64,000 nucleotides of DNA from Euphorbia lathyris (Eukaryota > Streptophyta > Magnoliopsida > Malpighiales > Euphorbiaceae). Below the pieces are notes generated by a model. That model worked only from the letters and a program-made list of their open reading frames with translations, was not told the origin of the DNA and made no database searches. The DNA is taken from the NCBI RefSeq assembly GCF_963576675.1, contig NC_088916.1:3425001-3489000 (forward strand), written 5' to 3'. Every line of letters starts with the position of its first letter. Position 1 is the first letter of the stretch. The translations under genes and the position numbers were made by a program. Positions 44,031 to 53,186 of this stretch are shown piece by piece.

Positions 44031-44330
44031 TGAAATTTTCCTATTGCAAATTCTATATTCTGTTATTTCATTCTTTGTATTTCCTATATAGTAGTATTAG
44101 CAATTCTGAGTTGTGTTTCCTATATAATAGTTTTAGAAAGTTAATATTAAAGTGCTTATGCTAATTAGGATGTTACAGCTGTTCTTGTTCTTCCTATTTA
44201 GGAGGAAGTGATGTAGGTATTGTTTATCAATTAATTAATGAAGTTCCTTTCTTCCTAAATTCTTCTCTCTTCTCTCTTCCCATCTCTTCCTACCATTCTT
44301 AATTCTCACATCAAATCTTTAGTTTTGACA
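44031..44330 (+). mobile_element. Copia-type LTR in the left arm of the palindrome
   Basis: TGAAATTTTCC...TTTTGACA, 300 bp, followed by TTGGTACGAGAGCA, a decayed tRNA-iMet primer site (44331-44344). It then reads into a gag-like start (44372 onward, MVSDAAKRIRAVVNKSRENLELQVKE). The lineage is not clear. Confidence 0.75.
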
Positions 44331-44703
44331 TTGGTACGAGAGCAAACTTTCCTCGTACGATTTCACAGTGGATGGTCAGTGACGCTGCTAAACGAATCAG
44401 AGCTGTTGTTAACAAGTCCAGGGAGAATCTCGAGCTACAAGTGAAAGAGATAACCACCCAGATGAAGGAGCAAGCAGATATTACAGGAACTCAACTGAAC
44501 ACCATACACCATACAGCCTGTACAGATATTACAGATGTTCAGTTGAGTTTCTGTAATTTCGGCTTCCTCCTTCATCTAAGCGGTTATCGCTTTCACTTGT
44601 TGCTCGAGATTCTCCTTGGATTTCTTAACGGCTGCTCTGATTCGTTTAGCAGCGTCACTATCCACTACGAAATGGGTTCGAGGAAAGCTTGCTCTGATAC
44701 CAA

Positions 44704-44970
44704 TGTCAAGTCTAAAGATTTGACATAAGAATTCAGAATCCTGATAGGAAAGAGAGAAGAATTTAGGAATAACTTCATTAATTAATTGATAACCAATGCC
44801 TACATAACTTCCTCTTGAATAGGAAGTTACAAAGACAGCTGTAACATCCTAATTAGCATAAACACTTTCCTACTAACTTTCTAAAACTACTATATAGGAA
44901 ACACAACCCACGATTATAATACTACTATATAGGAAACACAAATAACAGAATTTGCAATAGGGAAACTTCA
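44704..44970 (-). mobile_element. Copia-type LTR in the right arm of the palindrome
   Basis: An inverted match to 44031-44330, about 30 bp shorter. On the minus strand the adjoining primer site reads TTGGTATCAGAGCA, better preserved than in the left arm. The gag-like stretch lies between 44511 and 44690. Confidence 0.78.
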
Positions 44971-45438
44971 CAATCAGTCCCTGGACTCCTCGTCTCTGAT
45001 ATGTGACATAGTGCATAAGTCGAGATAGTTTTTAATTTTTTTTGTTCACGCATGTTTATAATCTGTTAGTGATACCATGACACACAAATGGAGAGAACAT
45101 AACGAGATCCATGACTGCGAGTATTTTGTTATGACTAAAAATTGGTCCAGTTTTCATATGTTAGGGATAAAATTGGCACAACTAGCAAATGTTTGGGTAT
45201 AATTGCACTATTTATGACGCTAGAATTAAAATTGCTAATGTTATTTTTGCACCTTATTCCTAAAAGGAAAGCGTCGGAGAAAATGAAGATAGAGTGTCCG
45301 TTTGTTTCCCTTTTTCAGAACTACTTTTGGCCTTACCGTGTTTGATAAAATTACGAAACAGCTTTGTGCAGAAAAATCAACTGACATCTACTATCTATCA
45401 GCTAACAGTAACAGTTGAACCAAATGGGTACAAAGTTA

Positions 45439-45707
45439 GGAATAAGGTACCAAAATGACCTCAAGGTTTTTGGAGAAGTGTCAACTTAACCTCAACGTAT
45501 AAAATAACACCATTTTAACCTCAACGTTTGTAAAATGATACCAATTTAGTCCCGAATAACGGAACTTGACGCCTCTATGTTTGTGAAATGGTACTAATTT
45601 AGCTCAAAGCTCTATTACACGGCTAAATTAGTACCGTTGAGACTAAAATGATGCTATTTCATAGGTTGGAGCTAAATTGACACTTTTCCATTTTGGTAAC
45701 TTATACC
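45439..45707. repeat. MITE-like inverted repeat (family of 18292-18575)
   Basis: Ends GGAATAAGGTACCAAAATG / CATTTTGGTAACTTATACC. The interior is inverted, with CTCAACGTTTGTAAAATGATACC and its complement-like partner. Confidence 0.72.
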
Positions 45708-45843
45708 ATAAAGATAAAAGAGCTCCAAGAAATTTAACTTATTTGTATACATGATTTTTTTTTTTTTTTTTCAAATGTAAAGCTGCATTTTCATTTATTA
45801 AAGGAATTCAAAAACTGATATAGGTACATATATTTCTGGTTAT

Positions 45844-46049
45844 CTAAGGCAGCACATTGATAGCTAACTTCTGGCCATTTTGACAATGATCACTTACTCC
45901 ACATACAAACCACATTTTGCCCACTTCTGACAACACTATCGAGTCATTTCCACTGCTGAATAGCCCCATGTACACATCCATTATGCATTGTTCATATGCT
46001 GTTGAATTCACTTGCACTACATTGTGCAATTCCTTTTCGTAATTGAACT
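45844..46049 (-). CDS. Exon 2 of the phytocyanin gene
   Basis: 206 nt after the acceptor TCGACAG on the minus strand. It contains all copper ligands and ends at TAG (45844-45846). Confidence 0.9.
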
Positions 46050-47266
46050 CTGTCGACAAAATAGATGGAACATATCATTCTTTATAAACTACAATATCTT
46101 AAAGACTTAACACCTTCTTTCTGGTTTTTTTTTTTTTTTGCAGGTCTGGTGTGCTAATGTTTGCTTAAGAATTATGTACACGAAATGGTGAGGTAAATTG
46201 CGTCAATGGTCACTGAAGTTTAATGTCAGTTTTAAAAAGATTGGATTTCATTTTGTTTCAATAAAGTCATTGTATTTTGCTTTTTATCTCAATAAAGTCA
46301 TTCCAACCAATCCAGACGGAAAAAAATAATGGAATACTGACGGGACAACCACATTAGAAAGGACGCTGCTATATATAAAGTGACAGCTAAAAAAACAAAA
46401 AAAAAATATATATTTTCTTCCACTGTGACAGTTAAATTCAGTAAATAATAAAAATAATTTTTATTATTTGTTGTCATTTGACTGTCCTTTCATACGTAAA
46501 AGTCAATTATTTTGAATATAACTATCATGCTACTATTCAGTTGATTTTTTTCTGTTTGAAATGGTCGGAATGACTTTATTGAAATAAAAATGGAAGTTCA
46601 GTGACTTTATTGAAACAAAATGAACTTCAGTGATCTTTTCGAAACTAGCTCCAGACTTTAGTGGCTATCAGTGCAATTACCCCCGAAATGGTGCATTAGT
46701 TATTTCCTATGCATGTCTAGTTATGTGAGGGTAACTGCATATAATGGTTTAATACATGGGGGTCTCTAAATTTGGCTCAAAAAACCGATTGATCATTGGA
46801 AATTTGAAGATATCTCATTAGCCTCGTAACTTTGCTTAAAGTTACCTATTGGCTCTTTGAACTTACTTTTAAATCAACTTACTGTCCTCTGAGCTTGCTT
46901 AAATGATACGCTCTTCAACTTACTCAAATCTCTTTTTACTCTACCACGTAGCACTTAGGGGTTTATCATGTCACTTTAAGCAAGTTCAAAGGCTAATGAG
47001 ATATCCTTAAAGTTTAAGGGTCAATCGGTTTTTGGGCGATATTCAGGCCCTGATGTATTAAGCTGCATATAATTGTAGTTTAACTTACCTAGTACATCGC
47101 CAATAATGAACTCTTTTCCTCGTACCCAGTCGGAGAAATTGCTTAAGAGCGTCCAGCCATTGATGTCTCCAACAGTGTAGGTTGTTCTTGCATCAAGCAC
47201 ATTGAGATACAGAGCAAGAAGGTGAAATATGACTACACAGGAAAACTGGTAACCTTGATAACCCAT
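45844..47266 (-). CDS. Stellacyanin-type phytocyanin, secreted blue copper protein (host gene 2)
   Basis: Two exons on the minus strand, 47266-47089 and 46049-45844, joined across a GT-AG intron in phase 1, giving 127 aa. Residues 1-26 form a hydrophobic signal peptide (FSCVVIFHLLALYLNVLDA). The plastocyanin-like domain starts TYTVGDINGWT (30-39). Copper ligands appear to be His68, Cys109, His114 and Gln119 (CGVSDHCQNGQK, spacing C-x4-H-x4-Q); Gln as the axial ligand is the mark of stellacyanins. Cys81 and Cys115 should form the conserved disulfide. The protein ends 8 residues after the last ligand, without the Pro/Ser-rich tail and GPI signal that many family members have. It probably acts in the cell wall in electron transfer or redox signalling; the substrate is unknown. 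The frame is intact. Confidence 0.9.
46191..46683. mobile_element. Mutator-like MITE in the phytocyanin intron
   Basis: 493 bp with long imperfect inverted arms (GGTAAATTGCGTCAATGGTCACTGAAGT ... GTGGCTATCAGTGCAATTACCC). Flanked by CGAAATGGTG at 46181-46190 and 46684-46693, a 9-10 bp duplication that fits MULEs. Confidence 0.9.
46746..47063. mobile_element. Mutator-like MITE (TTAATACAT family) in the phytocyanin intron
   Basis: 318 bp. Ends GGTTTAATACAT / ATGTATTAAGC; flanks TGCATATAAT at 46736-46745 and 47064-47073. Same family as 60569-60821. It lies only 25 bp from the 5' splice site of the phytocyanin intron (47088). Confidence 0.9.
47089..47266 (-). CDS. Exon 1 of the phytocyanin gene
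   Basis: 178 nt from the ATG at 47266 to the donor G|GTAAGT. It encodes the signal peptide and the first beta strands (VGDINGWTLLSNFSDWVRGKEFIIGD). Confidence 0.9.
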
Positions 47267-47517
47267 TTTGTTCTCTTGATTTACTGGTTAATACAACCAC
47301 TTGTAATGTTATTTTTGTGAAACTTGTAGAAATGTATATGTGTATCTATGTTTGCATGAGTAATAAGATTAGGCAGCCCACAACATTGGGGTTACCACAT
47401 GTAAACTGCATTCTAGGAATAGTAGTCATGCACATATTATGCATAGCTAATGCTCATCATAAAGCTGTTACCCGAATATTAAATGAGTCTATTCAGGCGA
47501 AAGCTTTTCAATATTAT

Positions 47518-48180
47518 TAGATCATCTCCAACGGTACTTCAAAATCCGTTTGACATTTGCAGCTCCTATGGAATTCTAAATTCCTGCGGCATCTTTGTCG
47601 CAAGGACATGGTACTTTAGATTAGGATTGAAGCCTTATTTGTCCCTGCCGTATCCAAATTGTTGGCATTTGGCATGTGGTATGATTTGGTAACATTGGTA
47701 TCCTAATTTTTGACATTTGGCCCTCAAATAGATGGAAAGATGATGGATCCGACAGGGACAAGGTGGCCAAATACCACAAATGAAGATACAATAGGGACCA
47801 AATGTTACCAAATCATACCACAATGGTCAAATGTCACAAATTAGAATACCTCAAGTACCAAATGTTTATCTAATCATACCACAAGGAAAAAATTCCAACA
47901 CGAAATGGGCTAAATAAAACTTTAATACTTTAGATATTATTAGACCCTTTTCAACGGTACTCCAAACTCCTTTCATATTTACAGCTCTAACGGAGTTGCA
48001 AATCATTGCGACATCTTTGTCGTAAGAAACATGGTACTTTAGATTATTATTAGACGATGTTTAACGGTATTCCAAAATCCTTTGATATTTGCAGCTCCAT
48101 TATCGCTTTGATATTCAAATCCTTACGACATCTTTACAGAAAGGGGAAATGGTACTCCAAAACCATGGCCCCTTACAGTT
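47518..48180. repeat. Three degenerate ~100-bp repeats, one pair separated by an inverted repeat
   Basis: Units at 47518-47617, 47938-48037 and 48047-48150 share CAACGGTACT(T/C)CAAA..CC, TTTGCAGCTC and GACATCTTTGTCG. Between units 1 and 2, 47650-47885 is a foldback built on TGGTATGATTTGGTAACATT / ACCAAATCATACCACA. Confidence 0.7.
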
Positions 48181-48990
48181 TCTTTTTTTATTTGTTTATT
48201 AATAAATTATTATTATTTCAGATTATAAAAACTTATAATTTGTAATTTATTGTGTTCACATGTGTTCTACACAAAAAAAAATTAACTATATTTTGACACT
48301 TGAATTTGATATTTGATATTTCTTAAGTTTTTTTACCTCATTATGTGGAAATAATTAATTAGATTAAAAAAATTAAAATTAAAAACAAATTCTCAATTCA
48401 AATCTATTAATTCAAATTGTCAAAATATCGATACTTATTAATGAGATAATGATTCGGTTAATTTTAATACAAATTGGATTAAATTTCATCAACCAACTCA
48501 ATTCATATTTTCTTTTTCTAATTCTAATGGGTTATCCATGGGCTAGGTTGGACCACATCCATATAAGAAATTGATTGGATTTGGTTTGATTGGTTTTTAT
48601 TCAATTATTTATATCTTTTTTTATTCTCATTTTTTTTCAATTTAATTTTTTATTATAAAATATTACTATAATTTACAAGTAAAAAAAATTGTAATTTAAC
48701 ATGTATAAAGGAATAGTTTATTTATTTTAAAAACAGAAAAACCGCAAAAATGAAAAATGAAAAAAAAAAGATAAAACAGGAAAATTGGTGAAAATGCAAA
48801 GGAGAAAAGATAAAAACAAATGTGAAAATTTGCAAAACAAAAAAGCGTGAAAAAAAAGGGGAAAACCCAAAGAATGAAAAAAAAATCTGAATGAATCAGA
48901 CAGAATCGGCAGAAGGTAATCCAGCAGTCAATGTGATCCAGCAGTCAATGCCTGTTGGATTTTTTTTTTCCGGAGGAAAGGGTAATTTTA
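48181..48990. other. AT-rich intergenic DNA
   Basis: A/T-rich with poly(A) runs; no gene or RNA recognised. AGCAGTCAATG is directly repeated near 48922-48950. Confidence 0.5.
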
Positions 48991-49568
48991 GTGGATTGCT
49001 ATATACCGTATCTAAATTACTTATCACCGCCACTTTTGGACACTTTTGCCCTTTTCATTTTTTAAATTCAAAAACTGAAATTCTTTCAAATTTCTTCGAA
49101 ATTCAAAAATCCGAACAACATTCATGAAATTTAAACATGGTAAAGGAAAAAGACTAATAATTCGTCGGATAAGTATTTTTATTTGAAAATCGAATCGAAA
49201 ACACGAGTTCCATTTCCGGATATATATAAAAAAGTTCATTCAAAATGTACTAAACATGTGATTTCACACCATTCCGCCCGTTTCTGCCTAGGTGGAATGG
49301 TGTGAATCACCCGTTTAGTACATTTTGGATGAATTTTTTATATATATATTGATTGGATCGGTTAGTTTTTGGAGACGAATTTCAATTAGTGTAAATAGGA
49401 ACGGTAGTTATTCGATTTTCTCGACGTTCTCGGTTTCATTTTTCATAAATCCAATTTTTGACTCGGGAGAGAGAGGATATTAAGTTTTTGAATGAAAAAA
49501 TAAAAAGCGCAAAAATGTCCAAAAGAAGGAGGTGATAAGTATTTCGGGAGCGGTATATAGCAAAACCC
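48991..49568. mobile_element. MITE with GCTATATACCG ends (copy 1)
   Basis: 578 bp, GTGGATTGCTATATACCG / CGGTATATAGCAAAACCC. Its centre holds a strong foldback (about 49217-49352) with arms TTCATTCAAAATGTACTAAAC. The left half of a second copy is at 56832-57135. Confidence 0.82.
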
Positions 49569-50189
49569 AAAAGGTTATAGAAAAAAAGAGGGGAATATGA
49601 TGCCAAATTTTACAACCATAATCAGAATCGATATCTCTTCCTAGAATATGACTACATGATTCGTTGATTGATTAATAAAATTGGTTAATGATATAAAAAG
49701 CATAGAATCTATCTCATTTACATTATAAAAAGCAGACAAATGTTTGAGAATAGATTTTAATGTAATATTTTTGCAATTACCCTTTTTTATCCAACTCAAT
49801 GCTTCTTGTATATTAAGACACACCAATAAGGGTGTAAAGAATAAGATAAAAACCTAGATGACGCAGCTACTATGTTACTAGAATTATCTCTAATAATGAA
49901 ATCAAAACTAACAGTGCATTGAGTAGGGAAAATCGTAGCATCGATATTACATTTCAATATATTAGGCGAAGCACCACTTAACAGTTGGACGAACAGTCGA
50001 AAGAGACGGATTAGTAGGCGTTGAACATAATTGAGTTCGGTTTCAGCTCTAAAACAGAGCAACAGTTTGACTGAAAATTGGACTAGCTAGGGCGTTCTTA
50101 ATGGTTTGTTTCGATAAAGACCATATGCTTCATGAAATCACGAACAACTAAGCAAATTAAATTGGAGTTACATCTAAGGTTTGCACTAA
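49569..50189. other. Intergenic DNA, weak RNase H-like trace
   Basis: On the minus strand 50062-49796 encodes LLSGASPNILKCNIDATIF...CTVSFDFIIRDN, which resembles the start of a LINE-type RNase H (KCNVDAA...GFGFVIRD). It is too short and broken to be sure. Confidence 0.45.
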
Positions 50190-50870
50190 GGAGCAATTTT
50201 ATCCTTAACGTTGATAGTGAAAAACAATTTTTACCCCTAACGTTGACAAGTTGGGTCGATTAGAAAAATTATTCATCAATTTTTTTGGGGTTAATTACAA
50301 ATAACTACCCTGTGGTTTGGCCGATTTGCGATGTGGTACCTGTGGTATTTTTTTTTTGCAAACACCTCCCTGTGGTTGTCGCCGTTATACAAATCAAGGA
50401 GACGAATTTCTGCCAATTTTCTGCCGTCTCCTTGATTTGTAGAACGGCGACAACCACAGAGAGGTGTTTGCAAAAAAAAAAATACCACAGGTACCACATC
50501 GCAAATCGGCCAAACCACATGGTAGTTATTTATAATTAACCATTTTTTTTCAATCATGAATTTTGTCATATACTTCACATGTGCGTCGTTTTGTCACTAA
50601 TTAATACAGATAAACGTGAAATTTATTTATTTATTTATTTTAAAATATACTATATTTTGTACGAGATAGATAAAAAAATTCAAATATTTCGTCGAATTTA
50701 GAAATATTAATCTTCAATTCTATTATTAAATCACAAAAAATGTGATTTTTTTAGAATCTATTTACGTGTAATTGGTGCAAAATATCCGTGTTTTATAATA
50801 ATGTCTAAAATTGACCCAATTTGTTAATGCTCTTAGCTGCCAATGTTAAGAGTAATGCTTTTTCCATATA
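50190..50870. repeat. Non-autonomous element, family X copy 3, split by a palindromic MITE
   Basis: GCAATTTTATCCTTAACGTTG at the left and CAATGTTAAGAGTAATGC at the right, with family words ACCCCTAACGTTGACAAGTTGGGTCG and GTGCGTCGTTTTGTCACTAATTAATAC. It is interrupted at 50289-50541. Confidence 0.7.
50289..50541. mobile_element. Near-perfect 253-bp palindromic MITE
   Basis: It reads GGTTAATTACAAATAACTACC ... GGTAGTTATTTATAATTAACC, and each half is almost fully complementary to the other around a centre near 50415. Transcription would yield a hairpin RNA. It lies in an A/T run, so the target duplication is not resolved. Confidence 0.92.
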
Positions 50871-51319
50871 AAAATAGACATTGCAATATCAAGTTATAAA
50901 ACATGATAAAGTTTAACTTTGAATATATTTTAACTAATAATATAAATAATATAAATGATATGTCAAAATTAATATAATAAAAATAAAGTATAGCACTCCT
51001 TTGATCTTTAAACTACAACTCCAAAACCAATTAGAATTTTAAACTATTAATTATGTCTATAAATTAAGTAAAAATTATCAATTAAGTCTCCATTTTATCT
51101 TAAAATTAAAACCTGTGATTATTTGATATTGACTATAACAATCAATGTGTTGCTCAAATTACGTTCGGGAGAGAGGTTTAAAACTGTTCGTCGATAGAGA
51201 TTTAATTGATGACTTTTACTTAGTTTATGAATCTTATTAATAATTTTGATAGTTTAATGTTAATTGACTCTGAAGTTTTTACATAGAGAGCATCTAAAAA
51301 TAAATATTATTTATTAATA
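50871..51319. other. AT-rich intergenic DNA
   Basis: Nothing recognised. Confidence 0.5.
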
Positions 51320-51861
51320 CAGTAAAACCTCTATATAGGAATACACTTGAGATCAGGCTATTTGTATAACAATTGAGATGCTACTACTAAATAGAGTTTG
51401 GTATAATAAAATTTCTCAACACATAAAATTTTAAATTTTTATCATGGGCATGCATGTTTTATATATAATGTATAACAATAGACATTAATGGAATAAATTA
51501 AATATTTAGAATTTTAATTTAGAGTTTAAATTTTCAATATATAGATAATTGGAAGAGTTTTATGGGAAAAATGTACAAATCATTGAAAATACTAAATATT
51601 TATAATTTCAAGTTGTAGTTTGTGTTTTCAACTCATATATAATTTCCATAGTTTTTTTTTAATATTTTATAATTTAGTTTGAATTCTTAATATATATATA
51701 TATAATTATTACTATACAGAGGTATAGTTTCTAAAGGTGTGACTTGAAAAGTGTATAACAAATAACGTTTGAGAGGTTATTCCTATTTATAACTTGTCCA
51801 AATTGGAACTGAGATTTTTTTATAACAAAATAGAGGTTATTCATATATAAAGGTTTGATTG
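51320..51861. mobile_element. Emigrant-like (Tc1/mariner, pogo) MITE
   Basis: Ends CAGTAAAACCTCTATATAGGAATA and, inverted, CAATCAAACCTTTATATATGAATA, flanked by TA at 51318-51319 and 51862-51863. The left end matches the known Emigrant terminus closely. 542 bp, no transposase. Confidence 0.87.
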
Positions 51862-52169
51862 TAATAATATTTTTTTTTTAAGAGTTATAAACAAAAAGAT
51901 TATTAGATAAAAAAAAGATAAAGTAATGGTTGGAGTGCTAATTTGATTTTGAGGCATGGGTCAAAATTAGTACATAAAGTCAAAAGAAGCATAGTTGAGA
52001 AGATTGGTCAATTTTGTCTGTTTGTATAACAGAACTTACAGAAGTGATCATGTTTCCATTTCAAGGACTGGATTGTTACCCTATTTTCATTTTAGAGTAG
52101 GGTTGAGCCTTGGGAATAGAAGAAGATCAGAGGGGTAGAGTTGGTATTTAATTTGTTATGTTTTTTTTT

Positions 52170-52937
52170 GGTTAATTATATATAATGCCATTTGGTTTCG
52201 CTGATATGCAGATGGGTATTTGTGGTTTTTTTTTACAGACACAATTTTATATTTTATAAAATTTTGCATTTAAGTTCATTTTGTTAAAATTTGGCCGATA
52301 ACGATCTCGAAATGAAAATTTTCAAGTAATTAAATAATATATTAAGTAAGGTCTTGTTTGATAAAGCACTTAATTACTTAAATTAAAATGTTAAGCACTT
52401 ATTTAATTTAAGTGCGTTTGATAACGATTGTTTCTCCACCACTTAAATTAGTTAATTAAGTTAAAAATCACTTATTTTGATAAGTCAAAATATTTAACTT
52501 AACATTTTAAGCTAAACATTGTCAACTAATATTTTTATAAAAATTAAATCATTCAATACTTTCAGCACTTATAATATTCAGCACTTAAAATTCAGTACTT
52601 ATTTTTTCAGAACTTAATTTTCAGTTTTATCAAACAACACCTAACTTTAATTCTTCAATTTTGTAGGTTTGAGGTTATTTATGTGTTTTTTGTATGAGAG
52701 AGAAAACTTCAAAAATTATGATTTTGAAAAATTAAAAATATGGTTTCATAGTAAATATGATACTAAACAACTTTAATTCTTGAAAATTTTCATTTTAAAT
52801 TCGTTATCGACCAAATTTAGCAAAATGCAAAAAATGAAAAATTTTACAAATCACAGGATTACTTTTATAAAGAAAAATATCACATATATCTATCTACAAA
52901 TCCGTATAACCACGAGGCATTTACTTGCAATTAACCC
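52170..52937. mobile_element. MITE of the GGTTAATTA family, with a nested Tourist-like MITE
   Basis: Ends GGTTAATTATATATAATGCC and GGCATTTACTTGCAATTAACCC are inverted and match the palindromic MITE at 50289. The interior GATCTCGAAATGAAAATTTTC and its partner TGAAAATTTTCATTTTAAATTCG are inverted around the nested element. Confidence 0.8.
52351..52641. mobile_element. Tourist-like (PIF/Harbinger) MITE
   Basis: 291 bp, GGTCTTGTTTGATAAA ... TTTATCAAACAACACC with TAA on both sides (52348-52350, 52642-52644). Both terminus and target fit Tourist MITEs. Confidence 0.88.
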
Positions 52938-53179
52938 TATTTTTAATACATACATATATATATATATATATTAGTTGGTCCAGTTCGACTGGGCTTGGGA
53001 ATTAGTTTTTTCTAACTCAACCCAGCTTGGCTCGAACCCAATGTGATAATATGAATTGAATTGGATTTGGACGAAGTAAATACATATCAAGTCTGATTAG
53101 ACCGCTTTGATTAATTTAATTCCATTATGTGAGAGTGGATATGGTATTGGATGGTACAAAGCTCAATATATCAAATCTG
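52938..53179. other. Intergenic DNA with a (TA)n microsatellite
   Basis: (TA)n at about 52950-52971; otherwise nothing recognised. Confidence 0.6.
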
Positions 53180-53186
53180 ATTCCCG

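Larger units (their letters stand above)
43709..45260. repeat. 1.55 kb palindromic element (family X copy 2) with LTR-gag in its arms
   Basis: The ends GGATAAGGTGCAAAAT and ATTTTTGCACCTTATTCC are inverted. The two halves (about 43709-44495 and 44525-45260) match each other in reverse over almost their whole length with moderate divergence. The outer parts carry family X words (ACCCCCTAACGTCATAAATGGTAC, TTGTGCGTCG.ATTATCACTCATTAGTAAC). The inner parts carry an LTR, a primer site and gag sequence in inverted orientation. No transposase. Confidence 0.82.

Noticed and set aside
44372..44728. 118-aa open frame as a host gene
   Set aside because: It crosses the centre of a palindrome; its first part is the start of a gag after a primer site and the second half is the antisense of the other arm.
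49024..49239. Open frame on the minus strand
   Set aside because: It lies inside a MITE arm and is not preserved in the second copy.
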